32,898 nt of DNA, from positions 6,646,348-6,679,245 of the forward strand of contig NC_090610.1 in the NCBI RefSeq assembly GCF_004359215.1. The letters run 5' to 3'. Position 1 is the stretch's first letter. Every line of letters starts with the position of its first letter. Source of the stretch: Bremia lactucae (Eukaryota; Oomycota; Peronosporomycetes; Peronosporales; Peronosporaceae). The position numbers and the translations under genes are program-made. This document shows, one piece after another, positions 28,011-32,898 of the stretch. The notes below the pieces were generated by a model. It did no database searches, had not been told where the DNA came from, and worked only from the letters and a program-made list of their open reading frames with translations.

Positions 28011-28502
28011 ACTCCCAGTAACCTATGGGGACGGAAGGCTCGCCAGTGGCGCAGTAGCATTCGCCGAGGGTTTAACCCATTGACAAGTTTCGCATGTGCG
28101 AACATATGCGCTGACCCATTTATAAAGTTTGGGTCACCAATAACTCTGGCATTTATAGCCGTAGGTCTTTTCTCTACCGAGATGAACACCAAGGACAGTA
28201 TCGTGTGCCTCATAGAGGATTTGGTACTTCAAATTCTCATCATGAGGAACAACGACACGCGGAGGGTCCGCGATGTCTGTGCAATAAAGCAACAGGTCGT
28301 TATCGATAGAAAATCGATGTAACTGTGCACGCAAACGTGCCGGCAATTTTATACCTGAATCAGAGTTCTTTAAAGCTCGTAGCAGAGCTACACACTGTTC
28401 ATCCTTGGCGCAAGCCGAACGAATTAGTTCAGGAATAGACGACAAGATAGTCGTTAAATAAGAAAGCTCATAATCCGGCCTGCGTGATAACGCATCGGCC
28501 AA
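28011..28502 (-). CDS. Second-family RNase H end and integrase zinc region
   Basis: An open frame of 122 codons starts MADALSRRPDYEL (the usual end of RNase H: ADALSR), goes through a linker, and reaches VVPHDENLKYQILYEAHD with GVHLGREKTY (His pair of the zinc site). The Cys pair follows in another frame near 28080-28110 (VRTCETCQWVKP-like). Confidence 0.75.
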
Positions 28503-29150
28503 AGCATTCTGCTTGCTGGGCTTCTACTTCACTTCGAAGTTATATTCCGCGAAAAAGGATAGCCATCGGGCCATTCTCTGTGAGAGATGGGGCGACTTAG
28601 TCGCCGTGCGTAATGACGCGTGATCTGTATATATCACAAACGGCTTAGAGCCGAGCAGAGGAACTCTGAACTTGACGAGAGCATACTTCATAGCAAGTAA
28701 CTCTTTGTTAAGAATCGGGGCATCGATAAGACTATCCTTAACTGCTCGAATAGCATTATTTTTGGTGCTAGTCAAGCACCATTCTATATCCTTTTAAAGG
28801 AGATTAGATAATGGCCTAGCCATATCAGCGTAATTTTCGCTATATTTGTGTAAATAATTAGCGAGACCCAACCACTTACGCAGATCCTTCTGGTTTTTAG
28901 GAACCGGCCAATCTACTATGGCTTTTACCTAGCGGGATCCGCTTTTTTTAAGGCCTCGCTTTCCAATAAAGCATCCTTAAAAAGGAATCTCGTCTGCGCC
29001 AAAAATGCATTTAGATGCAGTGGCATACAATTTATTTGTGCGCATACACTCGAGCACTGCTCGCAAATGGTCTAAATGGTTGTCCATATCCGACCGACCC
29101 TGCTCCGCACGACTATAAACAAAAATGTCATCGAAATAAGTCTTCCAACT
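28500..29150 (-). pseudogene. Second-family RT palm/thumb and internally deleted RNase H
   Basis: FDDIFVYSRAEQGRSDMDNH (29040-29140) is the RT palm motif. Then come a stop after IFGADEIPF, DLRKWLGLANYLHKYSENYA (thumb), SLIDAPIL, and directly NKELLAMKYALVKFRVPLLG with VIYTDHASLRT. The CDAS block that should lie between DAPIL and NKELL is missing, so RNase H lost its first catalytic Asp by an in-frame deletion. Confidence 0.75.
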
Positions 29151-29958
29151 CACAAGTCTTCGGTGCTAAAGACACTTTTTGGACATCGGGGCCTAGTGGA
29201 CCTGATCGCACTACAAAGACATAAAAGTTTAACGGATGGCGTCTTGTAACAACATTACCAGGAAACTCATACGTACGCTTATGACGTAGAAGGACGAGGT
29301 CAAGAGACTTCGCGACTGGACAGACAGTATGTTACGACGGCATTACTGGACTGGTTAGTGTCGATTGACACTCTAGAGGCTGGTGTGCCAGCGGATCACA
29401 AAGGAGTAAAAATCTACATAACTTCACAATCAAACCCGATCAGAATCAGAAAGACGTCTTAGGTCTTTTCGGTACCAAAATACGCACATCAAGTAGAACT
29501 TGGGAATTACTATAGGCTTTTGGGAACAGACTGGAGAAGGAACAGCGGACGCCAGCAATGTGGGCTGAGGAATGGGATGCTTTAGAAAATAGATCTGGTC
29601 AAACGTACGCTTAAAGTAGAAAGGGAACGCAAAAGGACGATCAGAGGAGGATTACGGCAGATATTACGACGGCTACAGAAGCAGCAACAACGCTACTTGG
29701 AAGACGAAAGAGGTTAGCATGGGTCAGTCGCCACTTTAACGAATTTGCTGGATGCGCTCGAAAAATATGGCAAGAGCTATACCAGGTCGGCGAGAATGAG
29801 GAGGGCCATTTCAGAATGTAAACACGACATAGGTGAAGTGAACACATAGAACAAATTTCGAGACGGGGGTCACAGACCAGGTAAAACAACAAAGCAGTTG
29901 TTCAAAAGGGTATCCACAAAGTATGGGGACAACACCAATCGCCGACTGGACCCGATAT
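29151..29958 (+). other. Unassigned, possibly LINE-derived coding remnant
   Basis: Plus-strand fragments read TPAMWAEEWDALENRSGQTY, ITADITTATEAATTLLGRRK, RLAWVSRHFNEFAGCARKIW and, in another frame, GKTTKQLFKRVSTKYGDNTN. The last resembles the short block before the RT of non-LTR elements (FFRRVS-x-K-GDN type). No endonuclease or RT motif is present, so the assignment is weak. The segment ends at LTR-D. Confidence 0.3.
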
Positions 29959-30490
29959 GTAGGCGAGCACGTCGCAATGCGGCCACGCTCTACTTAGACA
30001 CACACCCTAGCACAGCGAGGAAGCGGTTTAACCTGCTTCTCTTGCGTGCAGTGAGGTAGTTGTGGTGGGCGCATTAGCGACCTCACCCAACACACTGAGT
30101 TCTCTGGTTAATTGTCGTCACGGGAGCGGGAATCCGTCTCCTCGTGCGCACTTACCAAGTAGGAAGTAGTTTTCAGACTGATATATATTTAATAGAAATA
30201 AATATAAATACCTATTTTTACCAATTAAAATGTCATCTCTATAGATAACACTTAATATGTGTTGCGAGCGTATCTTTCTAGATACCTCGAGTAACGTATG
30301 ACGCTAGCCGTCATCACTCCTAATGTGAATGCATCCATGTGCATCACATACACAAGGTTTGGTCACAAATGTGCACCACACCCGAGTGCTGGGTCTAATT
30401 ACTATAGTATAGTAATTGACCATCCCCTTAAGTACACCAAGTGTCCTAAACGGGAAATGTGTAACATTAGGGCAACTTTAGCCCGTTACA
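29959..30490 (-). repeat. 3' LTR of element III (LTR-D, 532 bp)
   Basis: Starts TGTAGGCGAG and ends CCGTTACA. Contains a series of short palindromes between 30265 and 30489, including a 21-bp one with one central base at 30397-30417 and a terminal GTAAC..GGGC/GCCC-GTTAC stem. Nearest by eye to LTR-A. Confidence 0.92.
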
Positions 30491-30506
30491 CTATCCCCCT
30501 TTAAGA
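30491..30506 (-). other. Polypurine tract of element III
   Basis: The minus strand reads TTAAAGGGGGATAG right against the LTR, the expected plus-strand primer site for the 3' LTR. Confidence 0.75.
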
Positions 30507-30618
30507 ACGAATTTACATTTTTAAATTCGTCAAAAAGGAGAGGAACTGCGAGCAGCTTTACGCACCGCTAGTTCCCTTAATCACTCTAGCGCACGTGTAG
30601 CCATACACGGCGCCAAAG

Positions 30619-32063
30619 ATGCCACCTAAAAGGGGCCACGTTGGTGGGTCGTCTGCGAAGACGCCCATTCAACCTCAAAGTAAGCGCACGCGCCGAGTTA
30701 ATTCGCCGGCCGCGTCAAATGCCTTAGTCGGAGCGCCGACAGCCACTGCTGCTGTCGCGTTAATAGTGCTAAAGGACCCATCCCCACTTTAACAGTGAGG
30801 ATGCTGATCCGTCGCTCATAGTAGTGATGCGGACAACGAGCTCATGATGGCGCATTATTGCCCATCTTTACTTCTCTCATGGCTCACAACATGGAGACAG
30901 CAGCATTTACGAATGCTGTCTTGTCGTCTGCGCTGAGAAGCGCAGCGACAGGTAATGAGAGCGCTACCCATAAAGGCGCAGCCGCTACTCCGTTGGGTAT
31001 AACCACAACGCCTTATGCTCAGACAATAATCCATAATGGTTCTGACATAGAGGATTCGGAGCCTAAAGCTTCGCCGACGACACGTGAACGTGCACAGTCG
31101 GTGTCACAAGCCAGTCGTTTAGAACGTGGCTATGTGACGGGTGACATATCATTGATGCCTCCTCCATCTAAATGGCCTCGTTTAAACGAGCCAAGAGCGT
31201 CGCTCTTGTAGACTCACATAATTATTATGGCGTCTTTAAATCATGGAGTGCTCAGGGAAAATCGCTTGGGCGTATTTTCCCGATCCCGGTCGTGTTGTGT
31301 TCAAATGAAACGCCCGACCAATATGATGCGGAATTCCTGCGCCGCATTCATCCGCAGTCCGATGCGATGAAACAGCGGTCGCAGCGAATTAATTTCCCCC
31401 GCTTGCATGTTAAAGAAATCATGGGCGGTACTATGCCCCCTGTTTCTTCTCACAACGCTACTTCTGCTAGTCCATTTGAGACTAGCGAAGTGGCCTCAGC
31501 TGGAGCTCCTTTTCATAGGCAGCCACCAAGCCGGGCACATCAATACGTAGGGTATCGATCGGTTCCCAAGAGTAAAAAAACTTCATGTAACCTTTCCATT
31601 GGACGAGGATCTGATACCCTTGCCTCACGGATCGGTGGGCAAGCAACCTTCCAACAAGGAAGCGTTGATTCCCACCCGCATCTATCAGCGCAGGTGGCGC
31701 CCGATAGGATCTAGCGGCGATCTCGCCCACCTACGCGCGGTTGCCTTACCTTCGTCCGTTCAGTCGCATGCGTTAAGCGCTGCTGAACGACGTATTGCGA
31801 ATCTCGAGGGTCAAGTCTCACGACTGTCCTCGGATCTCGTTGATGTCCGAGCGAAGGCTCGTCAGGATTATGAACGCCTGAAGACTCGCTTGGACCTTTT
31901 CGAGAGGATAATGCTGAGGGATCCGCGTTACTCGCGTGATGTCCCTCGCTCTCCAAGTCCTGTTCGTGGAGGGAGGAATCAGTCCGATAGCTTTTCGCCT
32001 TCACCGTCCCCCTCACCCGAACGACGCTCGACTCACAGTCGGCGTCATTATCGGTCTCCTTAG
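30619..32063 (+). pseudogene. Antisense ORF of element III, best-preserved copy (unknown protein)
   Basis: Plus strand, opposite to pol. The only copy with a plausible start: MPPKRGHVGGSSAKTPIQPQ, basic then Ala-rich, shifted by one extra C near 30785. The next frame (30858-31211) has MAHNMETAAFTNAVLSSAL, SPTTRERAQSVSQASRLERG and PPPSKWPRLNEPRASLL, ending in TAG. An overlapping frame (31172-31714) has SHNYYGVFKSWSAQGKSLGR, IFPIPVVLCSNET, RIHPQSDAMKQRSQRINFPR and APFHRQPPSRAHQYVGYRS. A 4-base insertion near 31710 leads to the last frame (to 32063): ALSAAERRIANLEGQVSRLS, YERLKTRLDLFERIMLRDPR (coiled coil), then an SPSPSPSPERRS tail. No known domain recognised. Confidence 0.6.
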
Positions 32064-32301
32064 CCAGATGGGGAAATGTGACCTCATTTGGGTCTACATA
32101 CCGTTTCAGACGACCCACGTAAAACACGGGGTGCGTCTTCATATACGGGGGAAGGGTGAGCCTATAGTTTAGGTCTCCAACCTCTTCTACCACCGTAAAG
32201 GGCCTAATGAAACGCGGCAACAACTTCGTAGTACCTCCAGGTAGTACAGAAATTGCATGCTTAGGTAATGTAGCAGTACTTAATAGTGCTTTCTCACACA
32301 C
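31482..32301 (-). pseudogene. Element III integrase GPF/Y module, tail and chromodomain
   Basis: The upper frame (32301-31711) holds LLPRFIRPFTVVEEVGDLNY (GPF/Y with G changed to R), LTLPPYMKTHPVFYVGRLKR and an acidic/Ser-rich tail. A 4-base insertion near 31710 shifts into the chromodomain frame: PPALIDAGGNQRFLVGRLLA, YQILVQWKGY and SWEPIDTLRIDVPGLVAAYE. Cage aromatics are present. The chromodomain overlaps the middle of the plus-strand ORF. Confidence 0.78.
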
Positions 32302-32898
32302 TATAAGCGTTCGTTATTTTTGCGACCATTTCGGTCCGCATATTCTTTTTGCTTGTCCTGTGCGCTTGCCATTGCGTCACGAACTTTACGTGTGATGGCT
32401 AATCGCTCATCCACAAAGCGTTGAGCCTCGCTCACGCTTTTGGCATCAAACTCGCCTATGATACCGCCAAGATGTCGGTCATAAGGCGCAATTTTATTGA
32501 CCACTGCTAAACTGGAAAGGTCACTAGGGCAAGTTTCAGTCTTTGAGATGATAGCCTCATGGGTCATCGTCATATTGACGAAACTATGTCCCTCTTTCGC
32601 ACCGGGCATAGTGAGGCCCCCCTCACTAAGACTCGGGCTGCACACAAACGAGATTGGCTCCGAGGATGGCGCAGTCCGTTTATATGAAACGGTGTCTCAC
32701 CCGTACTGGCGTGGTTACTGTTATAGCGAACTACAAAGGGCAATTATTTGCTCCACTCTTTGGGATTGCTATAGTGCGCAAGACATCCTCCACGACCCGA
32801 TTGGCACGTTCTGTTTGACCATCGGTCTGGGGATGATCTGCGGTTGACATGTGGAGCTTGCTACCTAGCAGCTCAAACACATGTCGCCAAAAACCAGA
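32302..32898 (-). pseudogene. Element III integrase core (C-terminal half) and spacer
   Basis: The 32301-32645 frame has GEFDAKSVSEAQRFVDERLA and QDKQKEYADRNGRKNNERL. Further right the core segment with [15 protein letters not shown] coding and the ASTGETPF region is recognisable but frameshifted (deletions near 32730 and 32765). It runs off the window at [10 protein letters not shown]. Confidence 0.8.

Larger units (their letters stand above)
25637..29150 (-). mobile_element. Second Ty3/gypsy chromodomain family, remnant
   Basis: On the minus strand from right to left: RT palm and thumb, RNase H, integrase zinc region, integrase core, chromodomain and a probable 3' LTR. The proteins are clearly related to but distinct from the first family (for example VFVGRLSKMAHLA for integrase; the chromodomain has a different sequence). 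gag and protease are missing. The copy has internal deletions and a 50-bp-arm palindrome. Confidence 0.78.
29959..32898 (-). mobile_element. Ty3/gypsy element III, right-truncated by the window
   Basis: First-family copy: 3' LTR-D, polypurine tract, plus-strand antisense ORF, chromodomain and integrase tail, integrase C-terminal part and core, in the same order as element II. The sequence up to the window end corresponds to element II up to about 17490. The rest, including the 5' LTR and target duplication, is outside. Confidence 0.9.

Overview
The window looks like a repeat-rich piece of an oomycete nuclear genome (Phytophthora or downy-mildew type). This is inferred from three things: the dominance of decayed chromodomain Ty3/gypsy retrotransposons, the pogo and Mutator-like DNA transposons among them, and one long, apparently intronless host gene with a putative oomycete-type initiator just upstream of its ATG. 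Nothing prokaryotic is visible, and I recognise no tRNA, rRNA or CRISPR.

Layout. 1-3122: left-truncated Ty3/gypsy element I on the minus strand (RT start, pol linker, protease, gag, 5' LTR), inserted into a pogo-like transposon. 3123-4720: that pogo remnant (P1). 4723-6695: a second pogo-like element (P2) in the opposite orientation, abutting P1 with a single TA between them. 7187-8080: a Mutator-like remnant with long inverted ends and a zinc knuckle. 8615-12829: element IV, a diverged and rearranged Ty3/gypsy copy with an internal inversion and no integrase core. 13294-22208: element II, an LTR-to-LTR copy flanked by AAAAG, with an N gap (16353-16715) between two near-identical integrase segments. 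22214-25550: the only host gene, a 964-residue FHIP/RAI16-like (FAM160) protein. About 25637-29150: remnant of a second chromodomain gypsy family. 29150-29958: unassigned, perhaps LINE-derived. 29959-32898: right-truncated element III of the first family (3' LTR, antisense ORF, pol C-terminus, integrase).

The gypsy-1 copies are all on the minus strand and share the order 5' LTR - gag - protease - linker - RT - RNase H - integrase - GPF/Y module - chromodomain - 3' LTR. Every coding copy is broken by stops, frameshifts or deletions.

Most interesting observation: the three gypsy-1 copies that retain their 3' end carry a long opposite-strand reading frame between the 3' LTR and the end of integrase, partly overlapping the chromodomain on the other strand. 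It encodes an Ala/Thr-rich N-terminal part, a motif around IPVVL-x2-NET, a coiled coil and an RS/SP-rich tail. The second gypsy family carries a degenerate antisense frame in the same place with a similar IPIVL-x2-NET motif and a coiled coil. Other notable structures are a near-perfect 50-bp-arm palindrome in the second family, a clean ~410 bp inversion inside element IV, a chain of short palindromes in the LTR, and two pogo elements sharing one TA.
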